Of a DNA stretch of 64,000 nt, positions 25,981-34,680 are shown piece by piece. The translations under genes and the position numbers were made by a program. The notes beneath the pieces are model-generated. The model was not told where the DNA came from and did not search any database. It worked only from the letters and a program-made list of their open reading frames with translations. The stretch spans positions 62,001 through 126,000 of the forward strand of contig JBJEQP010000057.1 in NCBI GenBank assembly GCA_051881815.1, read 5' to 3'. This stretch comes from UMGS363 sp051881815 (lineage in GTDB: Bacteria; Bacillota; Clostridia; Oscillospirales; Ruminococcaceae). Within the stretch, counting starts at the first letter, position 1. Each line of letters opens with the position of its first letter.

Positions 25981-28554
25981 TTATTCTTCGGTTTCTTCAG
26001 CTTCGTTTTCGTCGTCGGGAATTTCTTCCTCTACGATAACTTCGCTGTTTTCTTCCGCTTCGGCTGCTTTCATTTCGGCTTCAAGCTCTGCTTCGCTCGG
26101 TTCTTCTACCTTTGCGGTTTCTGCGCTGTCGTCATGCTCTGCTCTGGTGAACGATACGACCTTAACTCCGTCCGATACTCTCATAAGTCTGACGCCCGTT
26201 GCGTATCTTCCCATTACTCTTATATCGTTTGCACGAATACGGATAATTACGCCGTCGTCCGAGATCATGATGATATCGTCCGTATCGTCTACTACCTTGA
26301 TTCCGCAGACATATCCCTTTTCATCGGAAACCTTATAATTGAGCATACCGTAGCCGCCTCGGTTCTGTATTCTGTACGAATCGAGGGTACATCTTCTGCC
26401 GTTGCCCTTATCGGTAACGGTGAGGACTGTTGCGCCTTCACGGACTCTTGCCATTGAAACGACTTCATCGCCTTCACGGAGCTTTATTGCCTTTACACCG
26501 TGTGCGGAACGTGACATTTTACGGATACAATTTTCATCGATACGGATAGCATAGCCGTTCTTTGTTGCGACCATTACCTGTGCGTTTCCGTCTGTCATTC
26601 TCACGCCTGCGATCTCGTCACCCTCGTCAAGTCCGATCGCGATAAGTCCGTTCTTTCTTACGTTCTTATACGCATCGAGCGGAGTACGCTTTATCTTGCC
26701 GTTCTTTGTAACCATAATGATATTCTTGCCGCTGTCGAAGTCGGTGGTTTTTATCATTGCTGCGATCTTCTCGCCCTCGGAAAGTGGGAGAAGATTTACG
26801 GCGTTTGTTCCTCTTGACTGCTTTGAGCCTTCGGGGATCTCGAAGCATTTGAGCTTATACATTATGCCCTTATTCGAGATAAAGAGGACATTATCGTGCG
26901 AAGACGAGATAAACATTTCCTCAACAAAATCCTCTTCACGTTGCTTCATTCCCGTTACGCCCTTGCCGCCTCGTCTTTGCGCCTTATAGTCGCTTACGGG
27001 CTGGCGCTTGATATAGCCGATATTTGTATATGTTACGACACATTCCTCAACGGGGATAAGGTCTTCGATATCGACCTCGCCCGTGATGCTTTCGATAGAA
27101 GTTCTTCTGTCGTCGCCGTACTTGTTCTTGACTGTTTCAAGCTCTTCGGACATTATTTCAAGCACTTTTTCATGGCTGGAAAGTATTTCTTTATATTCTG
27201 TGATCTTTGCTTCAAGCTCTGAAAGTTCATCTTCGATCTTCTGTCTTTCAAGACCTGTGAGCTGGATAATTCTCATCTGTGCGATAGCGTTCGCCTGTAC
27301 CTCGGAGATGCCGAAGCGTTCCATAAGTCTTGACTTTGCTTCGTTCGGATCCTTCGATGTGCGGCAGATATTTACAACCTCGTCAATATTATCGGAAGCG
27401 ATTACCAAGCCCTCTAAAATGTGTGCTCTTTCCTCGGCTTTTTTAAGGTCGAATTCCGTTCTTCTTCTGATAACATCGACCTGGAAGTCGATATACTCGG
27501 TAAGTATCTGTTTAAGTGTAAGGATCTTCGGCTCGCCTCTTACAAGTGCAAGCATGATGATTCCGACTGTATCCTGGAGCTGTGTATTTGCGAAAAGCTT
27601 ATTGAGGACAAGCTGCGGAATAGCGTCCTTGTTAAGCTCGATAACTATTCTTACTGCGTGATCCTTATCCGATTCATCGCGGATATTATGGATGCCTTCG
27701 ATACGCTTATCCTTTGCAAGATTTGCGATATTTTCGATAAGTCTTGCTTTATTGACCATATAGGGGAGTTCTGTAACGATGATGCAGTTTCTTCCTTTGA
27801 TCTCCTCGATATTTGTAACGGAGCGGAGGATTATCTTTCCCCGTCCTGTTGCATAAGCTGCACGGATGCCTGCTCTACCCATTATTATGCCGCCTGTCGG
27901 GAAGTCGGGTCCTTTGATATATTCCATAAGATCGTCAAGCTCTGCGTCGGGATTCTTGACAAGGTACTGAATAGCGTTTATCGTTTCGGTAAGGTTATGC
28001 GGAGGGATATTTGTAGCCATACCAACAGCGATACCCGTTGAGCCGTTTACAAGGATATTCGGATATCTTGACGGAAGGACTTCGGGTTCTTTGAGGGTAT
28101 CGTCATAGTTTGAGGTATAGGGGATAGTGTTCTTATTTATATCGGCAAGCATTTCGCCTGCGATCTTTGCCATTCTTGCTTCGGTATAACGGTAAGCGGC
28201 AGGGGGGTCACCGTCGATCGAACCGAAGTTTCCGTGACCGTCAACGAGAGGGTAGCGGAGAGAAAAATCCTGCGCAAGTCTTACGAGTGCGTCATAAACA
28301 GATGCGTCACCGTGAGGGTGATACTTACCGAGAACTTCACCGACGGTATATGCGCACTTACGGTAAGGCTTATCGGAAGTATTTCCCGCATCGTTCATTG
28401 TGTAGATAATACGTCTGTGGACGGGTTTAAGTCCGTCACGGACATCGGGGAGCGCTCTTGCAACGATAACAGACATAGAGTATTCAAGGAAGGATTTTTT
28501 CATTTCCGCTTCAATATCTCTATGAATGACCTTTGCGTTCTCGTCATTATACAA
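25981..28554 (-). CDS. gyrA: DNA gyrase subunit A
   Basis: Breaks and rejoins DNA during negative supercoiling, with GyrB. It is 857 residues. The start is a TTG (28552-28554) nine or ten bases after AGGAGA; the nearby ATG is out of frame. The N-terminal MSVIVARALPDVRDGLKPVHRR and the active-site region AAYRYTEARMAKIA (catalytic Tyr) are intact. The GyrA box QRRGGKG confirms gyrase rather than topoisomerase IV. The C-terminal beta-pinwheel is followed by an unusually long acidic tail of about 50 residues. The stop lies next to a family M repeat. Confidence 0.97.
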   Translation of the reverse strand: MYNDENAKVIHRDIEAEMKKSFLEYSMSVIVARALPDVRDGLKPVHRRIIYTMNDAGNTSDKPYRKCAYTVGEVLGKYHPHGDASVYDALVRLAQDFSLRYPLVDGHGNFGSIDGDPPAAYRYTEARMAKIAGEMLADINKNTIPYTSNYDDTLKEPEVLPSRYPNILVNGSTGIAVGMATNIPPHNLTETINAIQYLVKNPDAELDDLMEYIKGPDFPTGGIIMGRAGIRAAYATGRGKIILRSVTNIEEIKGRNCIIVTELPYMVNKARLIENIANLAKDKRIEGIHNIRDESDKDHAVRIVIELNKDAIPQLVLNKLFANTQLQDTVGIIMLALVRGEPKILTLKQILTEYIDFQVDVIRRRTEFDLKKAEERAHILEGLVIASDNIDEVVNICRTSKDPNEAKSRLMERFGISEVQANAIAQMRIIQLTGLERQKIEDELSELEAKITEYKEILSSHEKVLEIMSEELETVKNKYGDDRRTSIESITGEVDIEDLIPVEECVVTYTNIGYIKRQPVSDYKAQRRGGKGVTGMKQREEDFVEEMFISSSHDNVLFISNKGIMYKLKCFEIPEGSKQSRGTNAVNLLPLSEGEKIAAMIKTTDFDSGKNIIMVTKNGKIKRTPLDAYKNVRKNGLIAIGLDEGDEIAGVRMTDGNAQVMVATKNGYAIRIDENCIRKMSRSAHGVKAIKLREGDEVVSMARVREGATVLTVTDKGNGRRCTLDSYRIQNRGGYGMLNYKVSDEKGYVCGIKVVDDTDDIIMISDDGVIIRIRANDIRVMGRYATGVRLMRVSDGVKVVSFTRAEHDDSAETAKVEEPSEAELEAEMKAAEAEENSEVIVEEEIPDDENEAEETEE

Positions 28555-28607
28555 ATTAAAACATCTCCTGTTCTTTAGGGATAGTCAAGATCAATTTTTG
28601 GATCAAT

Positions 28608-29318
28608 TCAATCAACTATTTTATATCGTATTCCCATTACTGCCGCAAGCTTATGTCTTGTTTTTTCAAGCTCTTCCTTTGAGAAAACATCCTGCGGAAC
28701 GATGAAAACATACTTTTTTCCGACAATTATTACGAACATATCATCACGGTCGATGATATCAACTGCACCGTTCAGATGAATTATTGTTGCAGGGGTTTCG
28801 TTATCTTCTTCACTGTCTTTGTTTTCTTCATCGTTTTCTTCATCGGAAGGTGAAGCTTCTTCCGCAGCGTCGGAAAGCTCGGCTCTTTCTCCGTCTTCAT
28901 CATAAACAGCTGCATTTTCAGAATCAGCCATTATTATTTTGATAGTCTGATCCGTTATTTCGATATCATATTCGGAGCCGTCAAGCTGTTCAGCCGATTT
29001 TTTAACTTCTTTCCTGTTTTTTATCGGCTGCGAAATGAAATACACTCCGATAACAACGCATACTGCTATCATCATTATCGGTTTTATATCTCCTTTTTCT
29101 GCCGAAAGCAGCATCAACACCGAGGAAGCTATTGCTATCGCAACAAGAAGCATTTTCAGAAATACGTTTTTATAGACATATTTTTTCTGAAAGGTCTTAT
29201 AGCCCGAAATTATCATTTCCGCACTGTTTTTATATTTTGCTTTTGCAAGGAGAACGGGTTCTCTTTTCTGAAAATTACCGTCCTGTTCCTCGCCGAACAT
29301 TTCTTTTAACATTCCCAT
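28608..29318 (-). CDS. YcxB-like membrane protein between gyrB and gyrA
   Basis: 236 residues. Two transmembrane segments lie at about 55-70 and 78-96, and the protein ends in a YcxB-like C-terminal domain (VGKKYVFIVPQDVFSKEELEKTRHKL). A strongly acidic disordered insert of about 45 residues (SPSDEENDEENKDSEEDNE) interrupts the domain between strands. Function of the family is unknown. It starts 24 bases after gyrB and ends 53 bases before gyrA, so it is embedded in the gyrase operon. The ATG follows GGAG. Confidence 0.75.
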   Translation of the reverse strand: MGMLKEMFGEEQDGNFQKREPVLLAKAKYKNSAEMIISGYKTFQKKYVYKNVFLKMLLVAIAIASSVLMLLSAEKGDIKPIMMIAVCVVIGVYFISQPIKNRKEVKKSAEQLDGSEYDIEITDQTIKIIMADSENAAVYDEDGERAELSDAAEEASPSDEENDEENKDSEEDNETPATIIHLNGAVDIIDRDDMFVIIVGKKYVFIVPQDVFSKEELEKTRHKLAAVMGIRYKIVD

Positions 29319-29342
29319 TTGTTTTTTCTCCAGACAGCTATT

Positions 29343-31286
29343 TTAGATATCGAGATTTTCTACGAACTTTGCATTCTTCTCGATAAATTCCTTACGGGGA
29401 GCGACTTTATCTCCCATAAGGATAGTGAATATCTCATCAGCCTTTACAGCGTCTTCCATTTCGACCTTGATAATGGTTCTGCGTTCGGGGTCCATTGTTG
29501 TTTCCCAGAGCTGATCGGGATCCATTTCACCAAGACCTTTGTAACGCTGAACATCGACCTTTGCGTTGTTTTCGCCTGCAAGCTCCTTGATATACATATC
29601 TCTTTCCTCGTCGGAGAAAGCATATCTTACCTGCTTGCCTCTCCATACCTTGAAAAGAGGAGGCTGTGCGATATAAACGTTGCCGTTTGAGATAAGCTGG
29701 CGCATAAAGCGGAAGAAGAATGTCAGGAGCAGTGTTCTGATATGTGAACCGTCGACATCGGCATCCGCCATAATGATTATCTTTCCGTAACGAAGCTTTG
29801 TGATATCAAAATCCTCGCCAATGGAGGTTCCGAGTGCCGTTACGACAGGCATAAGCTTTTCATTGCCGTAAACCTTGTCGATACGAGCCTTTTCAACGTT
29901 GAGCATCTTTCCCCAGAGAGGAAGGATCGCCTGATAGCGTCTGTCACGTCCCTGCTTTGCCGAACCGCCCGCAGAATCTCCCTCGACGATATATATCTCG
30001 GTAAATTCAACGTCCTTTTCGGAGCAGTCGGCAAGCTTGCCGGGGAGAGAAGCCGAATTCATTGCGGATTTTCTTCTTGCTGTTTCTCTTGCTTTCTTTG
30101 CGGCTTCTCTTGCTCTCTGTGCTGCCATTGATTTATCGAAGATATCCCTTGCTTCGGCAGGATTTTCTTCAAGGTAGCACATAAGCTTTTCATATACAAG
30201 ATTTTCTACGAACGGGCGAACCTCGGGGTTTCCGAGTCTTCCCTTTGTCTGTCCTTCAAACTCACAGTTCGTAAGCTTTACCGAAACGATAGCCGTAAGT
30301 CCCTCACGAACGTCCTCACCGATGAGCTTTTCTCCGTCCTTGAGGAGATTAAACTTCTTGCCGTAGTCGTTGAGTACTTTTGTAAGAGCATTCTTGAAGC
30401 CTGTTTCGTGAGAACCGCCGTCGATAGTATGGATATTATTTGCAAATGAAAGTATAACTTCATTATAGGAATCGTTGTACTGCATTGCGACCTCTGCGGA
30501 GGAGTCACCCTGCATACCGCTGACATAGATGACCTTCTGCGTAAGCGGTTCAAGTCCTCTTGTTTTATGGATATGCTCAACGAATTCTCTGATACCGCCC
30601 TCATAATGGAGGACTTCGGTCTTCGGTTCGCTTTCATCACGAAGATCGGAGAAAACTATCCTTACGCCTGCATTGAGGAATGCCTGCTCACGAAGTCTTT
30701 TCAGAAGTATCTCATAGTCATATACGGTCGTTTCTTCAAAGATAAGCGCGTCAGCCTTGAACTTTACCGTTGTACCCGTTTCGGTAGTTTCACCGATGAC
30801 TTTAAGCTCTTCATCATACTTTCCTCGTTCAAATCTCTGGAAGTGGATGTTCTTGCCGTCCTTTACGGTCAGCTCGAGCCATTCGGAAAGAGCGTTTACG
30901 ACCGAAGCACCAACGCCGTGAAGACCGCCTGCGACCTTATATCCGCCGCCGCCGAACTTACCGCCTGCGTGGAGGATAGTATAAACTACCGTTGCTGCGG
31001 AGATTCCCTCTTTCGGATGGATACCTGTCGGGATTCCTCGTCCGTTATCGGCAACCTCGATAACATCGCCGGGAAGTATCTTTACATTTATCTCGGAGCA
31101 ATAGCCTGCAAGTGCTTCGTCGATAGCGTTATCTACTATTTCATATACAAGATGATGAAGACCCTTAGGACCGGTCGAACCGATGTACATACCCGGTCTA
31201 ACTCTTACCGCTTCAAGTCCTTCAAGTACCTGAATTTGGTTTTCATCATATTCATTGCTAACTGCGGCTTTCTCATTTTCAGCCAT
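29343..31286 (-). CDS. gyrB: DNA gyrase subunit B
   Basis: ATPase subunit of gyrase. The ATG at 31284-31286 (MAENEK) is chosen because AAAGGTGG lies 7 bases upstream; an ATG six codons earlier lacks a ribosome site. It is 647 residues. The GHKL ATPase region carries DNGRGIPTG and GLHGVGASVVNALS, and the TOPRIM domain has EGDSAGGSAKQGRDR and ADADVDGSHIRTLL. The C-terminal QRYKGLGEMDPDQLWETTMDP is typical. It lies downstream of recF and remB in the dnaA-side operon order. Confidence 0.97.
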   Translation of the reverse strand: MAENEKAAVSNEYDENQIQVLEGLEAVRVRPGMYIGSTGPKGLHHLVYEIVDNAIDEALAGYCSEINVKILPGDVIEVADNGRGIPTGIHPKEGISAATVVYTILHAGGKFGGGGYKVAGGLHGVGASVVNALSEWLELTVKDGKNIHFQRFERGKYDEELKVIGETTETGTTVKFKADALIFEETTVYDYEILLKRLREQAFLNAGVRIVFSDLRDESEPKTEVLHYEGGIREFVEHIHKTRGLEPLTQKVIYVSGMQGDSSAEVAMQYNDSYNEVILSFANNIHTIDGGSHETGFKNALTKVLNDYGKKFNLLKDGEKLIGEDVREGLTAIVSVKLTNCEFEGQTKGRLGNPEVRPFVENLVYEKLMCYLEENPAEARDIFDKSMAAQRAREAAKKARETARRKSAMNSASLPGKLADCSEKDVEFTEIYIVEGDSAGGSAKQGRDRRYQAILPLWGKMLNVEKARIDKVYGNEKLMPVVTALGTSIGEDFDITKLRYGKIIIMADADVDGSHIRTLLLTFFFRFMRQLISNGNVYIAQPPLFKVWRGKQVRYAFSDEERDMYIKELAGENNAKVDVQRYKGLGEMDPDQLWETTMDPERRTIIKVEMEDAVKADEIFTILMGDKVAPRKEFIEKNAKFVENLDI

Positions 31287-31344
31287 TTTTTGACCACCTT
31301 TCATTTGCGGCTTTATTCTTATCTCAAGTATTAAACTATTCTTT

Positions 31345-31614
31345 TTAAAGATTGGAATTATAGTCGCTTTCCGACCTCTTTCTCAAAGTTGAAGCGGATA
31401 TCTGTGATATATAAACTGTTTCTTTTCCCGTTTTATCGCAGCATATCACAAAGGATTTCGGCATTTCGTAGGAAACGTTGAAGGTTTTTCTTCCCTTTCC
31501 CGCCGCATTGAGAAACTCCTTTGTATGCTTGCTGACGGAAGTATTTTCAATATCGAAGATGCCGATTATATCCTTATCGCATACGACCGTATCTTCACCA
31601 AGATGCAAATACAT
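31345..31614 (-). CDS. remB: RemB/YaaB-like DUF370 protein
   Basis: An 89-residue protein matching the extracellular-matrix regulator RemB of Bacillus, which also sits between recF and gyrB. Features are the start MYLHLGEDTVVCDKDIIGIFDIEN and the ending YISQISASTLRKRS. The RemA/RemB family binds DNA in RemA; the role of RemB-type members is less clear. The start follows GGGAGAGGATAT. The synteny makes the call strong. Confidence 0.86.
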   Translation of the reverse strand: MYLHLGEDTVVCDKDIIGIFDIENTSVSKHTKEFLNAAGKGRKTFNVSYEMPKSFVICCDKTGKETVYISQISASTLRKRSESDYNSNL

Positions 31615-31656
31615 ATATCCTCTCCCACTTTAGAAAACAGCTGCAAAAGCTTTTTC

Positions 31657-32787
31657 CTAACAAATTTTTCCCTTATTCACGCGGAAGACCTTTCCTCCCG
31701 TCATATCGGAGAGAAAACGGTCATCGCAGCAGGTAACGAGCACCTGCATATTTTCTATCGAGTTAAGTATGAACCGCTGTCTTCCTCCGTCGAGCTCGGA
31801 CATTACATCATCGAGAAGCATAACGGGATATTCTCCCTTTTCCGATTTAAGTATCTCCGCCTGGGCGAGCTTGAAGACGATAGCGATCGACCTTGACTGT
31901 CCCTGTGAACCGAGATATCTTGCAGGCTGTCCGTCAATGAGGGTTATTATATCATCACGGTGAACGCCTATTGTTGTAAAGCCTGCACGGATATCTTCGT
32001 TTACATTCTTTTTTAATTTATCCATATAAAATTCTGTCAGCTCACCCTCATACTCCGTTTTTCCTTTAAGGTCGGGATATATTGTTGACTGATAGAACAA
32101 ATTGAGGTTTTCTTTGCCCGATGAAAGCTTATTATATAAACTACTTGTATAAATATTAAACATATTACAATAAGTATTTCTTACAACGGATATATAAGCT
32201 CCTGCCTTTGCGAGCTGTTCATCCCAGACGCTTATTGAATCTATATCAGTTCCGCTTTTTGAAAAGCTTTTAAGAAGTGCGTTTCTCTGCATCAGCACAT
32301 TATTATAGGTATTCAGTGCGCTGACGTATGAGCCTTTTATCTGCGATATGGAAAGGTCGATAAAGCTTCTTCTGTTTTCGGGAGCTCCTTTTGCAAGGTT
32401 AAGGTCGTCGGGAGTAAAAACCACACACTGAAAGCTTCCGAAAAGCTTTGACATCAGCGGCAGCTTAACTCCGTTCAGAGTTACAAGCTTTTCTTTAAGC
32501 TCACCTTTTTTTGCGGCGAAACGTATCTCCTGTTTTCTCACCTCATCGGTAAAGGTAAGTCTTACATCGGCATAATCCTTATCAAAGCCGATGAATTCCT
32601 TTTCCCTTGAACCGCGGAACGAACGGCAGCCCGAGCAGAGCCATACGGCTTCTATAAGATTTGTTTTTCCCTGCGCATTATCTCCGCAGAAGATGTTCAT
32701 TCTCTTATCGGGTAAAATATTCACTTCGGACAGATTTTTATATCCGTCTGCGCATATCTGGTCTATAATCAAAACAAATACAGACAT
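31657..32787 (-). CDS. recF: DNA replication and repair protein RecF
   Basis: Loads RecA at gaps. At 376 residues it has Walker A GDNAQGKTN, the signature LGSQGQSRS and Walker B MLLDDVMSELD. The annotated ATG starts MSVFVLIIDQIC; most RecF proteins would begin near Ile7, so the first six residues are a short extension. The ribosome site AAAGGAG is 20 bases upstream, and the interval plus the ATG folds into an 8 bp hairpin, so translation initiation may be controlled. It follows the S4 protein gene after about 60 bases. Confidence 0.93.
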   Translation of the reverse strand: MSVFVLIIDQICADGYKNLSEVNILPDKRMNIFCGDNAQGKTNLIEAVWLCSGCRSFRGSREKEFIGFDKDYADVRLTFTDEVRKQEIRFAAKKGELKEKLVTLNGVKLPLMSKLFGSFQCVVFTPDDLNLAKGAPENRRSFIDLSISQIKGSYVSALNTYNNVLMQRNALLKSFSKSGTDIDSISVWDEQLAKAGAYISVVRNTYCNMFNIYTSSLYNKLSSGKENLNLFYQSTIYPDLKGKTEYEGELTEFYMDKLKKNVNEDIRAGFTTIGVHRDDIITLIDGQPARYLGSQGQSRSIAIVFKLAQAEILKSEKGEYPVMLLDDVMSELDGGRQRFILNSIENMQVLVTCCDDRFLSDMTGGKVFRVNKGKIC

Positions 32788-32805
32788 TCTCGTGCTTCGA
32801 GAATG
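32785..32805 (-). promoter_or_regulatory. Hairpin covering the recF start codon
   Basis: On the minus strand CATTCTCG and CGAGAATG pair perfectly around AAGCA; the last three bases are the recF ATG. The AAAGGAG site lies just upstream. Folding would hide the start codon or, if read around, bring the ribosome site close to it. Confidence 0.6.
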
Positions 32806-32848
32806 AACTCCTTTCTTAAAGAGGGAGGTTTTCAGAGGTTCCCATAAG

Positions 32849-33058
32849 TCAGTGAATAGTTATCTCTACTCCGTTAACAGTAACAACATCTCCCGGATAG
32901 ATCTTTTTTCCTCTTACAAGACAGGGCTGTCCATTAAGCGATACCTTGCCGTCAAGTATGAGCTTTTTAGCTTCCGAACCGATAGACACAGCTCCGGCAA
33001 ATTTTAGAAGCTGATCAAGCTTTATATATTCGGTAGTGATATTTACATCTTTATCCAT
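32849..33058 (-). CDS. yaaA: S4-domain RNA-binding protein YaaA
   Basis: A 69-residue single S4 domain protein (KLDQLLKFAGAVSIGSEAKKLI, then VSLNGQPCLVRGKKIYPGDVV) found between dnaN and recF throughout Bacillota. The family has been linked to ribosome assembly in Bacillus; the exact target here is unknown. The start follows AAAAGGAGATCTATCA, 14 bases after dnaN. Length and position are standard. Confidence 0.9.
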   Translation of the reverse strand: MDKDVNITTEYIKLDQLLKFAGAVSIGSEAKKLILDGKVSLNGQPCLVRGKKIYPGDVVTVNGVEITIH

Positions 33059-33072
33059 TGATAGATCTCCTT

Positions 33073-34182
33073 TTATGATTCAGTCCTCAATCTCTGCGGA
33101 AGAACAAGGAATGTGAAAGCATCGCCTTCCATAGGAAGTATCTTCATCGGGGAAATTCCTCCCGAAAGCTGCATTCTTATCTTATCGGATTCCGTTGCTT
33201 TAAGTGCATCAAGGAGATAGCGGCAGTTGAATCCTATCTCAACCATTGAACCTACAAGATCTATCGGAAATTCATCGTTGAACTTGCCCATTCCCGTACT
33301 ACAGGTAATTTTGACCATTCCGTCATTAAAAATACATCTTACAGGTGCCTTATTCTTATCATTAATAAGAAGCAGGCATCTTTCAAGGCTCTGGATAAGA
33401 TCCTTTGTATTGATGATTATTTCCGTTGAATGTGATTGAGGAATTGATGCCTTATAGTTATGAAACTCACCTTCAAGCAGACGGGATATTACCATATATC
33501 CGTTTATCTCAAAGATGATATGTTTTCTTGAAACGTGAAGAATAACACTTTCTTCTTCATCATCCTTCAGAAGCTTTGAAACCTCCGAGAGGGAACGTGC
33601 TTTTACAACAAAGTGATAATGATTATCTGTTTCGATTTTTTCCGTTCTTACGGCAAGACGGAAACCATCAATTGCTGCAAGATTGAAATTATGATCGGAA
33701 ATATCGAAAAGCTCACCCGTGAGAATAGGCTTGTTGTCGTTAACAGCAACGGCAAATATTGTCTGGTTTATCATATTTTTGAGCAGAGGCTGCGAAAGGG
33801 TAAAATCATCGCCCGTATCATAAGAGGGAAGAGTAGGATATTCGTCAGCCGACATTGCAAGGATCTTATACTCGGCATTTTCGCCTTTTATAATGGAGGA
33901 AAGATTGTCGTTTATCTCAAAGTAAATCTCTCCCAAAGGCATCTTTCTGACGATCTCACAGAGAAGTCTTGCGTCAAATACATATTCTCCCATATCGTCG
34001 GAAATGATACCGATCTTTGTCTGTATGCCCATTTCAAGGTCGTAGCCCGTAAGCTCAAGGACATTTCTGTTTACGGATACCTTTATGCCCGTAAGAGCGG
34101 TTATTGTAGATTTCTGAGGAACTGCACGGACTACATTATTTAAAGCTTCGTTAAGCTCGCTTTGATTGCAGGTAAATTTCAT
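33073..34182 (-). CDS. dnaN: DNA polymerase III sliding clamp (beta subunit)
   Basis: A ring clamp that tethers the replicative polymerase. It is 369 residues with three similar clamp folds; the start MKFTCNQSELNEALNNVVRAVP and the end MPMEGDAF-like block followed by the VLPQRLR C-terminus are typical. It follows dnaA after 498 bases that hold origin features, and yaaA begins 14 bases after its stop. Start ATG at 34180-34182 follows AAAGGAGAAG. Confidence 0.96.
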   Translation of the reverse strand: MKFTCNQSELNEALNNVVRAVPQKSTITALTGIKVSVNRNVLELTGYDLEMGIQTKIGIISDDMGEYVFDARLLCEIVRKMPLGEIYFEINDNLSSIIKGENAEYKILAMSADEYPTLPSYDTGDDFTLSQPLLKNMINQTIFAVAVNDNKPILTGELFDISDHNFNLAAIDGFRLAVRTEKIETDNHYHFVVKARSLSEVSKLLKDDEEESVILHVSRKHIIFEINGYMVISRLLEGEFHNYKASIPQSHSTEIIINTKDLIQSLERCLLLINDKNKAPVRCIFNDGMVKITCSTGMGKFNDEFPIDLVGSMVEIGFNCRYLLDALKATESDKIRMQLSGGISPMKILPMEGDAFTFLVLPQRLRTES

Positions 34183-34680
34183 AGGCTTTTATATAACTGT
34201 CTAAAGTTATACTTCTCCTTTCATTATTTTAAGAGAATTTTTTCGAATAAACCGGAGTGGGGAAAAACTCTGCGTGAGCAGGAAAAAATAAGGTTTTATT
34301 TTTATAAAATAATATAATATATATAAATATTAAACAGTAATAGCAGTAGGGGGAGTGGAAAATATTGAAAAGGGTCTGTGACCTTGATTTTACAAGGAAA
34401 AATTTTCAACGATGTATATGTTGATCATTTTGTCTTTTTGTGGAAAGAAAAACATGATCTTTTTTGTGGGGAAAAATGTTAGTGGAAAGAGGAAAAAAAG
34501 TGAAAAATGAGGTTAAATTATTTTTTTTACTGTAAATCCTATGTTAAAAACTCATTTTATACGATTTGTAATGCACTCCAAATGCTTATAAAACCATTAT
34601 AAAAAGTTTTCCACCTTGTTTTCCACACTATGTTGAAAACTCATCGATTAAACAGTCTGTAAATAGGAAATAATAGGCAA
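34183..34680. other. Replication origin region between dnaA and dnaN (oriC)
   Basis: 498 AT-rich bases without an ORF. DnaA-box-like 9-mers: TTTTCCACA at 34619-34627, TTTTCCACC at 34607-34615, and in the other orientation TGTGGAAAG (34439-34447), TGTGGGGAA (34465-34473) and AGTGGAAAG (34481-34489). These deviate from TTATCCACA. An almost pure A/T tract near 34290-34335 is a candidate unwinding element. Gene polarity switches around this region plus the dnaA upstream gap, as expected for an origin. Confidence 0.8.
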
